Assembly (NCBI RefSeq): GCF_900114165.1
Contig: NZ_FOSB01000004.1
Coordinates: forward strand, 291,338 to 355,337
Origin: Halobacillus dabanensis
Lineage (GTDB): Bacteria > Bacillota > Bacilli > Bacillales > Halobacillaceae
Reading direction: 5' to 3'
DNA: 64,000 nucleotides
Part shown: positions 35,838 to 44,302 of the stretch, in pieces
Layout: each line of letters begins with the position of its first letter
How positions within the stretch are numbered: the stretch's first letter is position 1
Notes under the pieces: generated by a model
The model's input: the letters and a program-made list of their open reading frames with translations, nothing else
Databases searched by the model: none
What the model was told of the DNA's origin: nothing
Program-made: the position numbers and the translations under genes

Positions 35838-35875
35838 ACATCCACCACTGAGGGGCTTCAGTGGTGGATGTTTTA
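35838..35875. terminator. Terminator between convergent rha units
   Basis: A perfect 14-bp stem (ACATCCACCACTGA with TCAGTGGTGGATGT) and a six-base loop, with T runs on the plus side and on the minus side. It can serve rhaA from the other side. Confidence 0.85.
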
Positions 35876-35902
35876 TATTGAAAAGCTATACGTACTCGTT
35901 TT

Positions 35903-37159
35903 TCAGGATCGCTTGGATAGAACTTCTTCCTCATATTTCCGGACATCATTCAACCATGTTTCTTTGACAGGAACATCCATTTCCTCGCAATAATAATCCC
36001 AGATAGCACCGAACGGATACGTCTTGAACTCCTCCATCAAGGCTAAACGATCCGTGAAATTCCCCGCTTCCTGCAGTTCCTTCAAATGGTCATTTGGAAG
36101 CAGCAGACCATATAATAAAGCTTTGAGCATATTCCGTGTACCAATCGTCCAGGCTGCGACTCTGTTAATGCTTGCATCAAAGAAGTCCAGCCCTATACGA
36201 ACCTGATCCAGCGCATCGTTTCGGACAATTTCCATTCCGATTTCTTTCAGTTCATCATCCAGTGCAACCACATGATCACTATCCCATCTTACAGGTCTTG
36301 AAACATGGAGAGCGACCTGATCGCTGTATAATAGCATAGCCGAAATTTTATTCGATACGACTTCTGTAGGATGATAGTGTCCTGTATCCAATAAGCATAA
36401 TTTGTTGTTCTTCAAGGCGTATCCCATATAAAATTCATGAGAACCTACCACATAGGCTTCCGATCCAATTCCGAACAGCTTACTTTCTACAGCATCCACA
36501 TTGTATTGTTCATCAACCTTATCTGCAAAAACCTTATCCAGTGATTCTTTCAATCGTTTCCTTGGCGTCAGACGGTCACTAGGAATATCTTTGTACCCAT
36601 CAGGGATCCATATATTTGTCAGGGCAGGTGTTCCTAACTCTTTTCCAAAATATTCTCCAATTTTACGACTGGCGATACAGTGACGAATCCAAAAGTCTCG
36701 GATAGATGGATCCGGGTGGGACAACGTTAACCCGTCATCCGCTTTCGGGTGGGAGAACAGGGTGGGATTGAAATCCAGGCCAAGTTTATTATCTTTTGCC
36801 CAATTGACCCAGTTTTCAAAGTGTTCTGGCTTCAGTTCATCCCGTTCAACTACTTCCCCTTTTGTTTCCCCATAGATCGCGTGAAGGTTGATCCGATGGT
36901 GACCAGGGATCAGGGAAAGCGCCATCTCCAAATCGCTTCGGAGTTCGTCCGGAGTCGATGCTTTACCCGGATAATTTCCAGTCACATCGATTCCTCCCGA
37001 AAGCTCCTGCTGGTTCACTTCAAACCCTTCGACATCATCCCCCTGCCAGCAGTGAATCGAAATCGGTACGTTCTTTAATTTTTCAAGGGCTCCCTCTACA
37101 TTAACGCCCCATTTTTCATATTCTTCTTTCGCCCATTCAAAATTTCCTTTAATGGTCAT
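35903..37159 (-). CDS. rhaA: L-rhamnose isomerase
   Basis: RhaA isomerises L-rhamnose to L-rhamnulose. The 418-residue protein belongs to the metal-dependent TIM-barrel RhaA family: [14 protein letters not shown] near residue 34, [25 protein letters not shown] (core [12 protein letters not shown]) with metal ligands, and [21 protein letters not shown] (core [11 protein letters not shown]). GGAGG precedes the start by seven bases. It is downstream of rhaB in the same operon, 20 bp apart. Confidence 0.95.
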   Translation of the reverse strand: MTIKGNFEWAKEEYEKWGVNVEGALEKLKNVPISIHCWQGDDVEGFEVNQQELSGGIDVTGNYPGKASTPDELRSDLEMALSLIPGHHRINLHAIYGETKGEVVERDELKPEHFENWVNWAKDNKLGLDFNPTLFSHPKADDGLTLSHPDPSIRDFWIRHCIASRKIGEYFGKELGTPALTNIWIPDGYKDIPSDRLTPRKRLKESLDKVFADKVDEQYNVDAVESKLFGIGSEAYVVGSHEFYMGYALKNNKLCLLDTGHYHPTEVVSNKISAMLLYSDQVALHVSRPVRWDSDHVVALDDELKEIGMEIVRNDALDQVRIGLDFFDASINRVAAWTIGTRNMLKALLYGLLLPNDHLKELQEAGNFTDRLALMEEFKTYPFGAIWDYYCEEMDVPVKETWLNDVRKYEEEVLSKRS

Positions 37160-37179
37160 GTCCGTTCCTCCTCTTTTTT

Positions 37180-38589
37180 TTATACGGAAACCTTCACATA
37201 TTCCTTAATAGAAAAGGATCGTCTAATAAGGTCCCTGGCCTGATCAATGCTCTCCAATTCCTCGAGAGAGAGTAATTGTGAAACAATATTTCCGATTGCC
37301 GTAGCCTCTACCGGTCCGGCGAGCACCTCTTTCCCCGTTGAATCTGCAATTAGCTGATTTAACATTTCATTCTGGCATCCACCACCAATGACATTAATCG
37401 TGGAGAACTCTTTTTCAAAAATCTCTTCAATTTGCCGGATCGCTTGTTTATATCGATCTGCTAAACTGTCAAACACACATTTAGCGACTTCTCCCGGCGT
37501 TGAAGGAGGGGCCTGATCCGTTTCTGTACAGTACTTCCGAATTTCTTCCACCATATTTTCCGGTTTTAAAAAGCGTTGATCGTCCACCTCGACCTTAGAT
37601 GTGAAATGCCTCGCCTCATGGGCTAAGTCTACAAAGTCCGCGAAAGAATAGTGATCATGGTAATTCCGCTTGACCTCCTGGATGATCCAAAGCCCCATAA
37701 TGTTCTTTAAGAAGCGAAAGCGATAATCGATTCCCCCTTCATTCGTGAAGTTGTAATCCATTGCCTTTGGGACACAAATCGGGAATCGATTTTCAACTCC
37801 GATGAGAGACCAGGTTCCTGAGCTGAGATAAATCGTTTCATCGACTGACGGGACAGACAGGACAGCTGACCCTGTATCATGCGTCGCTGGTAAAATGACC
37901 TCCATATCAAAACCGAATTCATCAGCCAGCTCTTTTCTCAAGGGGCCAAGTTTTGTTTTAGGAGGCTTTATTTCGTGAAACATGGAAGAATGAATGCCTA
38001 ACTGTTCTATCAATTCCTTATCCCACTGCTTCGTAAAGGCATTCACTAACTGGGTGGATGTGGCGTTCGTATATTCATTGGCTTTCACACCCGTTAGTAA
38101 AAAGTTCAAATAATCCGGAATCATGAGAAATGATGTTGCCTTATCCAATATTTCCGGGTGATTTTTTTTCAAGTAATAAAGCTGATAAATCGTATTGAAT
38201 GTTTGAAACTGGATGCCGGTTTCGAAATACAATGTTTCCTTACTCACGATTTGAAGGACTTCCTCCATCATCCCGTCTGTCCTTTGATCACGATAGGAGA
38301 CAGCTTCCGTCAACAATTCATCATTCTCATCCAACAGAACAAAATCAACAGCCCACGTGTCAATTCCGATACTTACGGGTTCTATTTCAGCCGTACAACA
38401 CTTCTTTATCCCGGCTTTGATTTCATGAAAAATCTTCTCCATATCCCAGCAGAAAAACGCTCCGTTTTTGCTAATCTTATTTTCAAAACGGTGGATTTCC
38501 TGAAGGGTTAACCTGTCCTCTTCCACCTTGCCCGCCATTAACCTGCCGCTGGAAGCTCCTATGTCCACGGCTATACTATATTTACTCAC
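37180..38589 (-). CDS. rhaB: Rhamnulokinase
   Basis: RhaB phosphorylates L-rhamnulose at C1. It is a 469-residue FGGY-family kinase: the N-terminal phosphate loop [26 protein letters not shown] near residue 77, [24 protein letters not shown] and the adenosine motif [12 protein letters not shown] are visible. The start codon is GTG at 38589 with GAGGTG seven bases before it. A cre-like site covers the leader at 38604-38619, and a 17-base motif shared with another gene of the locus lies at 38671. Confidence 0.93.
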   Translation of the reverse strand: MSKYSIAVDIGASSGRLMAGKVEEDRLTLQEIHRFENKISKNGAFFCWDMEKIFHEIKAGIKKCCTAEIEPVSIGIDTWAVDFVLLDENDELLTEAVSYRDQRTDGMMEEVLQIVSKETLYFETGIQFQTFNTIYQLYYLKKNHPEILDKATSFLMIPDYLNFLLTGVKANEYTNATSTQLVNAFTKQWDKELIEQLGIHSSMFHEIKPPKTKLGPLRKELADEFGFDMEVILPATHDTGSAVLSVPSVDETIYLSSGTWSLIGVENRFPICVPKAMDYNFTNEGGIDYRFRFLKNIMGLWIIQEVKRNYHDHYSFADFVDLAHEARHFTSKVEVDDQRFLKPENMVEEIRKYCTETDQAPPSTPGEVAKCVFDSLADRYKQAIRQIEEIFEKEFSTINVIGGGCQNEMLNQLIADSTGKEVLAGPVEATAIGNIVSQLLSLEELESIDQARDLIRRSFSIKEYVKVSV

Positions 38590-38603
38590 ATCATCACCTC
38601 TTC

Positions 38604-38619
38604 GTGTAAGCGCTAACTA
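38604..38619. promoter_or_regulatory. cre-like site in the rhaB leader
   Basis: GTGTAAGCGCTAACTA matches the cre consensus at 15 of 16 positions (first W is G). It lies 15 bp upstream of the rhaB start codon, where CcpA could block transcription. Confidence 0.55.
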
Positions 38620-38670
38620 CGTTTATCATAAAGGGTTATCCCGTTTCTTAAAATAACGCCATTCATTTAA

Positions 38671-38687
38671 TTATTGTCCTTATTTGC
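38671..38687. promoter_or_regulatory. Shared 17-base motif, copy upstream of rhaB
   Basis: TTATTGTCCTTATTTGC differs at one base from TTATTATCCTTATTTGC at 52231-52247, upstream of the sugar isomerase gene. Both are on the same strand relative to their downstream genes. A shared regulator, perhaps the adjacent AraC protein, is inferred. Confidence 0.4.
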
Positions 38688-38815
38688 AACAGAAAAAGAT
38701 GTGAAATGTGTGGAACAGCCAGCCCTGATTCGGGATTCTCCCTCTTTTCAGGCCATTTTCTATCCTTTTTTGGCACATAAAAAAAGAAGTGGGGCACTTG
38801 ATTATCGCCACACTT

Positions 38816-39793
38816 CTAGATCTCTCCAAATTGGTCCCGGTACTGTTTCGGAGTTACTCCGTATTTCTTTTTGAAAATCCGGTAAAAGTAACTGATGTTG
38901 TCATATCCTACCTGTTCCACAATAGAAGAAATGGAGAGATGATTGATTTTTAATAGATCCATCGCTACACTTAATCGTTTCTCCTGTAATAAATCTTTAA
39001 AGTTTTTGTTCGTTATTTTTTTAATGTTCTTGCTGAGCCAATAATGAGTTTGATTCAATTCTTCTGCCAGTTCATATAAATTGGCCGTCCGGTAATGCTC
39101 TTCAATATATTTTAAGGCTTTCATGATCATCTGATGTTCAAGATTCCCGTCGTTAAGCTTTTTCAGTTTATCAGAATGTTTGACGAGCTCAATCATGAGT
39201 AAACCCATATACAGCTTGATTGAAGACTGAGACAAGAGGCTCGGCTCCATAATTTCCCTAATCACCTGTTTGACGAGCTCCTGGATGGACTCCACTTCAG
39301 AAACGGCAAAATAAAGGAACTGTCCATTCTGCGTATGTTCAAATAGACTGTTTATCAGGAAATCATTCATTGTATTCTCTGTATTATCGGTCGTCAAATA
39401 GGTGAAAATATATTCAAAGAACTTGGGGCGGATGATGAAGTTGATAATGATATCTTCTCGTTCACATGCTTTTATTTCATGCTCAATAAACTGATTCAGC
39501 AGAATCAATTCCCCTTGTTTCAGCCGAATCGGGGTCTCCCCTACGGTTTGCTCGAGTTTGCCGCTGTATACATAATTCATCTCGATATAGTCATGCTTAT
39601 GCTTCGGAAAATCCGCATATCTTGCATGTTTCCTGATCATGATCATTTTATCTGAATCCATCAACTTCTCACTTTGAATGATAAAATCCCCACTATTTGT
39701 ATAGAGGTCTTTTTTCACTTGATTGCTTTTCTGTAACAGTGATTTTTCTTCCTCTGTTTCCTGAAGTAGCTGATGTAGGATATCCACTGACAA
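38816..39793 (-). CDS. AraC-family transcriptional regulator of the pectin/rhamnose locus
   Basis: A 325-residue regulator. A cupin sensing domain (HKHDYIEMNYVYSGKLEQTV, His residues near 80) is followed by a helical linker and two AraC helix-turn-helix motifs ending YFYRIFKKKYGVTPKQYRDQ. The start is probably TTG at 39793, ten bases after GAGGG; GTG at 39787 is the alternative. It lies between the rhaAB operon and the kdg/kdu operon and may activate either. The ligand is probably rhamnose or an unsaturated uronide, by context only. Confidence 0.8.
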   Translation of the reverse strand: MSVDILHQLLQETEEEKSLLQKSNQVKKDLYTNSGDFIIQSEKLMDSDKMIMIRKHARYADFPKHKHDYIEMNYVYSGKLEQTVGETPIRLKQGELILLNQFIEHEIKACEREDIIINFIIRPKFFEYIFTYLTTDNTENTMNDFLINSLFEHTQNGQFLYFAVSEVESIQELVKQVIREIMEPSLLSQSSIKLYMGLLMIELVKHSDKLKKLNDGNLEHQMIMKALKYIEEHYRTANLYELAEELNQTHYWLSKNIKKITNKNFKDLLQEKRLSVAMDLLKINHLSISSIVEQVGYDNISYFYRIFKKKYGVTPKQYRDQFGEI

Positions 39794-39876
39794 TTATCGT
39801 TCACCCTCTCCCTTATGTAGTCGACACGAGAGGTATATGGATTTCCGCAGCTCAATCTCGCTGCGGAAAAGAAGGG

Positions 39877-40524
39877 TTATGATCTCGCTTCTCTTACGGC
39901 TTCGGTATAGGATGTAGCCATTTGTTCCAATTCAGCAAAATTTCCTTCTGCAATTAAAGTATGATTGACAAGGTTTCCACCTGCCCCAATAGCAACTGCT
40001 CCAGCCCTTATAAAGTCTGCCGCATTATCGAGATCAACGCCACCTGTCGTCATGATTGGAATTTGAGGTAACGGTCCTTTCATGTTCTTAATGAACGAAG
40101 CCCCTACGGAAGAGGCCGGGAAAACTTTCACCATGTCGACTCCCATCTCATAAGCCGTAATGGCCTCCGTCGGCGTCATGACCCCTGGAACAGATAGTTT
40201 GCCATATCGAAGCGTCGTTTTCACAACGTCTTCGTTCAACACCGGGCTTACAATGAATTCAGCCCCACTATCAATCGCCTGTTTTGCCGTTTCACTATCC
40301 AGGACAGTTCCCGCTCCAATAATCGCCTTACCTTTGAAGGCAGTCGTCAGTTTTCGGATAGCAGCGAGTCCATTCGGATCATCAACGGTTACCTCAAGGG
40401 CATTTACACCCCCCTTAATCAGACTTTCACAAACCTGTTCAACAGCATGTTCCGGTACTTTACGAATAACAGCCACGACACCACTTTCTACTACCTGATG
40501 GAATAGAGTAATTTTATTGATCAT
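39877..40524 (-). CDS. eda: KDPG/KHG aldolase
   Basis: This class I aldolase cleaves 2-keto-3-deoxy-6-phosphogluconate to pyruvate and glyceraldehyde-3-phosphate. The 215-residue TIM barrel has VVAVIRKVPEHA with the active Glu/Arg region at the N-terminus, IIGAGTVLDSETA, the block FIVSPVLNEDVV and the Schiff-base Lys in MVKVFPASSVG (about residue 131). ATG 40524 follows GGAAG. It is the last gene of the kduD-kduI-kdgK-eda run, with the kdgK relic 12 bp upstream, so substrate supply depends on a kinase from elsewhere. Confidence 0.9.
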   Translation of the reverse strand: MINKITLFHQVVESGVVAVIRKVPEHAVEQVCESLIKGGVNALEVTVDDPNGLAAIRKLTTAFKGKAIIGAGTVLDSETAKQAIDSGAEFIVSPVLNEDVVKTTLRYGKLSVPGVMTPTEAITAYEMGVDMVKVFPASSVGASFIKNMKGPLPQIPIMTTGGVDLDNAADFIRAGAVAIGAGGNLVNHTLIAEGNFAELEQMATSYTEAVREARS

Positions 40525-40536
40525 CACACACACTTC

Positions 40537-41483
40537 CTAACGAGAAATTATTTGCTGAGATTGGTCAGGGTTAACTTGCCCCCAGAAAGGATAGCCTTCC
40601 ATATCTCCTTCCACAGATAAAGCGTAACTCCGATTCGGTTGCCGAACTTGACAGCTTTCTCATAGTCCCATCCACGTAATAGCCCTGAAATGAAACCTGC
40701 TGCGAAACCATCTCCTGCTCCAGCCGTATCCACTACTTCGTCTACTTGATACCCTGAAACATATGCATTCTCACTTTCTGTGGCAAAATACGCTCCTTCA
40801 CTTCCAAGCTTGACTACGGCAACTTTCGCTCCCTGATTTATGAAAACTTCGGCGATTTCTTTAGGGTCACTGGATCCCGTCAGAAGTTTGCCCTCTTCTA
40901 TGCCTGGTAACACAATATCCACCTGCCCGGCAATTTCCATAAGTACTTGTCTGGCCTTTTCTTCCGACCACAATTTCAAACGTATATTCGGGTCGAAAAT
41001 AATGGTCTTCTTATGTTTTTTTGCCAGCTTGATCGCTTCATCCACTGTTTCTTTACAGCTCTCACTTAAAGCTGGAGTGATTCCGCTCAATGAAGGTATT
41101 TGGCCGATTGAAGATAGTTTTCGTCCAAATCATCAGGAGATAGCAAACTCGCTGCGGAATGGTGCCGGTAATAGTAAATGTTTGGATCCTGATTGGTCAT
41201 TCTTTCTTTAAAAAATACAGCCGTAGGAGCCTGGTTATCGAAAGCTACGCCAGAAGTGTCCACCCCTTCTCCCCGGATGACATTCTGGACATACAGCCCG
41301 AACTCATCCTGACCGAGTTTGCTAATCCAGCCTGCCTATCTGGTGATCGAGCCTTGTCAGGGCAATAGCAACATTCGTCTCCGCCCCGCCCACTGTTTTC
41401 CTATAAGAATCTACATATCTGAGCGGACCTGTCGAACCCGGCTTGAATAGAACCATACTTTCACCAAGAGTTATAACATCCAT
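40537..41483 (-). pseudogene. kdgK: 2-keto-3-deoxygluconate kinase broken by three frame lesions
   Basis: A PfkB-family sugar kinase in four frame segments. The start (ATG 41483, CAGGAG before it) gives MDVITLGESMVLF and GGAETNVAIALTRLDHQ. A tandem GCCTGCCT at 41330-41337 adds four bases and shifts the frame; the next segment reads GWISKLGQDEFGLYVQNVIR. At 41089-41090 one base of a T run is missing on the coding strand, giving TGA in KYLH*. The main C-terminal segment, with DTAGAGDGFAAGF, shifts again near 40621-40630, after which ALSVEGDMEGYPFW continues to a TAG at 40537. Undoing the lesions gives about 314 residues, the family length. Confidence 0.85.
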
Positions 41484-41587
41484 GATTTCGCTCCTGTTCA
41501 TCATTTTGATCTTCCAATGGTCAGATTAAAAAATTCCCACCAGAAGCGAGAGAGTACCTCCCGCTTCTGATGGTTCCCTGATTACCT

Positions 41588-42421
41588 TTATTTTAACTCT
41601 TCCATTTTCACGTGATCCATATCATCGAATGTATAATTTTCTCCGGCCATGGCCCAGATAAAGGTATAATTGTTTGTACCAACACCTGAGTGGATCGACC
41701 AAGGGGGAGAAAGAACTACTTGTTCATTTTTCACCACTATATGACGGGTGTCATCCGGCTTGCCCATGAAATGGAATACACGGGATTCTTCGTCCATATC
41801 GAAATATAAGTAAGCTTCCATACGGCGATCATGCACGTGCGGCGGCATCGTATTCCACATGTTGTTCGGGGCAAGAAGCGTCATGCCCATCATCAGTTGA
41901 CAGCTTTGCAAACCATCTCCGTGGATATATTTATAGATCGTACGATTGTTAGATTCCGCGTCAGATCCTAATTTCGTAGGAGTGGCATCTTCAATCGGAA
42001 GTTTTTTTGTCGGATATTCCTTATGAGCAGTTGCAGAGGCTAAATAAAAACGGGCAGGCTTAGAAGCATCGACACTATCCAACTGCACGTCTTCATTTCC
42101 GCGACCGACATAAAGGCAGTCGCGTTTGTTCAGTTCATAAGTTTCCCCATCGACGATGACTTTCCCTTTCCCTTCAGAGATATTGATGATGCCGATTTCT
42201 CTTCGTTCCAGGAAGAATTCAGTTTTCAGAGTTTCCTGATCTTCTAGTTTCAGAGGTTTCACTGTCGGGACAGCACCCCCAGTAATGACTCGATCATAGT
42301 GAGAATACACCATATTGATTTCACCTTCTACAAAAAGGGACTCTACCAGGAATTCACTTCTTAATCTTTCACCATCATACTGTTTAACATCTGTCGGGTT
42401 AGTTGCATACCTTACTTCCAT
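41588..42421 (-). CDS. kduI: 5-dehydro-4-deoxy-D-glucuronate isomerase
   Basis: KduI isomerises 5-keto-4-deoxyuronate, formed from unsaturated galacturonate, to 2,5-diketo-3-deoxygluconate. It is a cupin of about 277 residues. MEVRYATNPTDVKQYDGERL at the start, LERREIGIINISEGKG, NMWNTMPPHVHDRRMEAYLYF (metal ligands in PPHVHDRRMEAYLYF) and the C-terminal WAMAGENYTFDDMD are family blocks. ATG 42421 is favoured over 42427 since AGGAG is correctly spaced. It lies between kduD and the kdgK relic in one operon. Confidence 0.93.
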   Translation of the reverse strand: MEVRYATNPTDVKQYDGERLRSEFLVESLFVEGEINMVYSHYDRVITGGAVPTVKPLKLEDQETLKTEFFLERREIGIINISEGKGKVIVDGETYELNKRDCLYVGRGNEDVQLDSVDASKPARFYLASATAHKEYPTKKLPIEDATPTKLGSDAESNNRTIYKYIHGDGLQSCQLMMGMTLLAPNNMWNTMPPHVHDRRMEAYLYFDMDEESRVFHFMGKPDDTRHIVVKNEQVVLSPPWSIHSGVGTNNYTFIWAMAGENYTFDDMDHVKMEELK

Positions 42422-42461
42422 TTCCATTCTCCTCTCATTTTTGAATCTTTCTATAAATTTA

Positions 42462-43223
42462 TTAAGAGCTCATCCATCCACCATCAACGCAAAGGATGTG
42501 GCCATTCAAGTAGTTCGCTGCATCAGAGGCGAGGAAAATAGCTGCTCCCTGTAAATCTTCCGGGGTTCCCCATCTGCCCTGAGGGATTCTTGCTTCAATA
42601 GAGGATTTACGCTCTTGATTTTCACGAATCGGCGCTGTATTATCTGTCGCAAAATATCCCGGGGCGATAGCGTTTACATTTAAGCCTTTACTTGCCCATT
42701 CATTGGCTAAGGATTTAGTAATCCCGGCCACAGCATGTTTACTGGCGGTATATCCCGGAACGGTCAATCCTCCCTGAAAAGATAGCATGGAAGCGATGTT
42801 GATGATTTTTCCAGATTCCCGCTCCAGCATATGCTTTCCGATTTCGCGTGATAAATAGAAAACGGAGTTCTGGTTAATGTTGATGACACTCTCCCAATCC
42901 TCGTCTGCATGCTCCGTTACAGGATTGCGGCGAATGATTCCAGCGTTGTTGACTAAAATATCCACATTTCCAGTTAATAAGGTAGCCTGTGAAGCCAGCT
43001 GTTTGGCTGCTTCAGGATCCGTAAGATCTGCCGTTAATTCATAATATTTCGATCCTGAACCCTCAACAAGCTCCTTCGTGTCTGACTTACTATTTCCAGA
43101 ACTTACACCGATAATGTCTGCGCCAGCCTTTGCAAGACCGACCGCAATCCCCTGTCCCAGCCCTCTGCTGGAACCAGTCACTAATGCAACTTTTCCTTTT
43201 AAAGAAAAAAGCGATTCTATCAA
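42462..43223 (-). CDS. kduD: 2-dehydro-3-deoxy-D-gluconate 5-dehydrogenase
   Basis: KduD reduces 2,5-diketo-3-deoxygluconate to KDG with NAD(P)H. It is a 253-residue SDR with TGSSRGLGQGIAVGL at residues 17-31, NNAGIIRR, the catalytic Ser in NIASMLSFQGG and YTASKHAV. The C-terminal FLASDAANYLNGHILCVDGG is standard for this subgroup. The start is TTG at 43223 with GGAGG eight bases ahead. It is the first gene of the kduD-kduI-kdgK-eda operon. Confidence 0.9.
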   Translation of the reverse strand: MIESLFSLKGKVALVTGSSRGLGQGIAVGLAKAGADIIGVSSGNSKSDTKELVEGSGSKYYELTADLTDPEAAKQLASQATLLTGNVDILVNNAGIIRRNPVTEHADEDWESVININQNSVFYLSREIGKHMLERESGKIINIASMLSFQGGLTVPGYTASKHAVAGITKSLANEWASKGLNVNAIAPGYFATDNTAPIRENQERKSSIEARIPQGRWGTPEDLQGAAIFLASDAANYLNGHILCVDGGWMSS

Positions 43224-43257
43224 ATGATTTACCTCCCTGAATTGAAAGTTCTCTTTT

Positions 43258-43273
43258 GTTTGAAAATGTTCGT
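43258..43273. promoter_or_regulatory. Possible DeoR operator upstream of kduD
   Basis: On the minus strand ACGAACATTTTCAAAC agrees at 11 of 16 positions, including both ends, with ACGAACAAAAATAAAC at 44149-44164, ahead of the neighbouring DeoR gene. The shared ends suggest one binding protein. Confidence 0.3.
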
Positions 43274-43333
43274 TACAGTTTGTATATTACCATTTGATTT
43301 CGGAAAATTCAACCTTTCCACACCATTAATCTA

Positions 43334-44104
43334 CTATTCTTTTATTGCAACCCTAACATTAACGCCTTTATCCTCTATCTCTTTTATGGCAGAGTGGTCT
43401 AATTGATCGTCCGTTATAAGTTCACTTACATTTGTTATCTCGGCAAATTGCACCAAAGCTACTTTTTCGTATTTCGTAGAATCTGCTACGAGAGTGACAT
43501 GATCGGCACAGTTTATGATCTTCCTTTTCCAGTCGGCGTGCAGGCTATTAAGTACCGTTAAACCATGCTCAATAGAAAAGCCTGTCGTTCCAAAGAAAAG
43601 ACGATTCACCCTCAGCCTTTTCAAAGCTTCTGTAGCCTGATCTCCGAGCAATGAAGAAGAATGATGAATCCGGGTGCCCCCTAGCACAACAAGCTGGACA
43701 TTTTCTTTATCATAAAGAATGTACGCAATTTTGATATCGTTGGTAATAACGGTTACCGGGAAGTCACCGAGCCTTTCCGAAATCGCACTCGTCGTACTTC
43801 CTCCATCCATTAGAATCGTTTCATGTGGTTCAATCATCCTTACAGCTTCCCTTGCGATGGCGTCCTTAATTTCTGTCTTGCTGGATTGCCTCTCACTGAC
43901 AGGTAGGATTTCCCCTTCCTTGTTCTCCAACATAGCACCACCATGGATCCTCTTCAATAATCCCTTTTCCTCCAAAGCTTCTAAATCGATTCGTACGGTT
44001 TTTTCCGTTACACCAAGCAATTGGCTTAGCTGGGAGACTTTGACCGTTTTGTCCGTTTCTAATTTATTTAAAATGATTTCATATCGTTCAATAGATAACA
44101 TCAT
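43334..44104 (-). CDS. DeoR-family regulator of the uronate genes
   Basis: A 256-residue DeoR protein. The N-terminal motif VKVSQLSQLLGVTEKTVRID is at residues 21-40, then IHGGA; the effector domain contains ETILMDGGSTTSAISERLG and VADSTKYEKV. It sits upstream of kduD in the same direction and is the likely local repressor of the kdu/kdg operon. GGAGG is six bases ahead of the ATG. It is not the LacI-type KdgR of B. subtilis, so the regulation differs from that model. Confidence 0.75.
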   Translation of the reverse strand: MMLSIERYEIILNKLETDKTVKVSQLSQLLGVTEKTVRIDLEALEEKGLLKRIHGGAMLENKEGEILPVSERQSSKTEIKDAIAREAVRMIEPHETILMDGGSTTSAISERLGDFPVTVITNDIKIAYILYDKENVQLVVLGGTRIHHSSSLLGDQATEALKRLRVNRLFFGTTGFSIEHGLTVLNSLHADWKRKIINCADHVTLVADSTKYEKVALVQFAEITNVSELITDDQLDHSAIKEIEDKGVNVRVAIKE

Positions 44105-44148
44105 TTCATGCCTCCTTATTTCTTCACACTCCTCATTATAATATATAA

Positions 44149-44164
44149 ACGAACAAAAATAAAC
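44149..44164. promoter_or_regulatory. Possible DeoR autoregulatory operator
   Basis: ACGAACAAAAATAAAC lies 45 bp upstream of the DeoR gene and shares its ACGAACA and AAAC ends with the site before kduD. Confidence 0.3.
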
Positions 44165-44302
44165 ATTTACAAACCTTCATATCCTTAAAGGTAAGAGGGC
44201 ACCGGCTACACAATAATCGGCATCCACTCTTCCTTTGAGGTCGATAGAAAGACCGCCCCCAGTCACCTGTAAGACGGCCTACGGATGTTTTATCTTTTTG
44301 TC

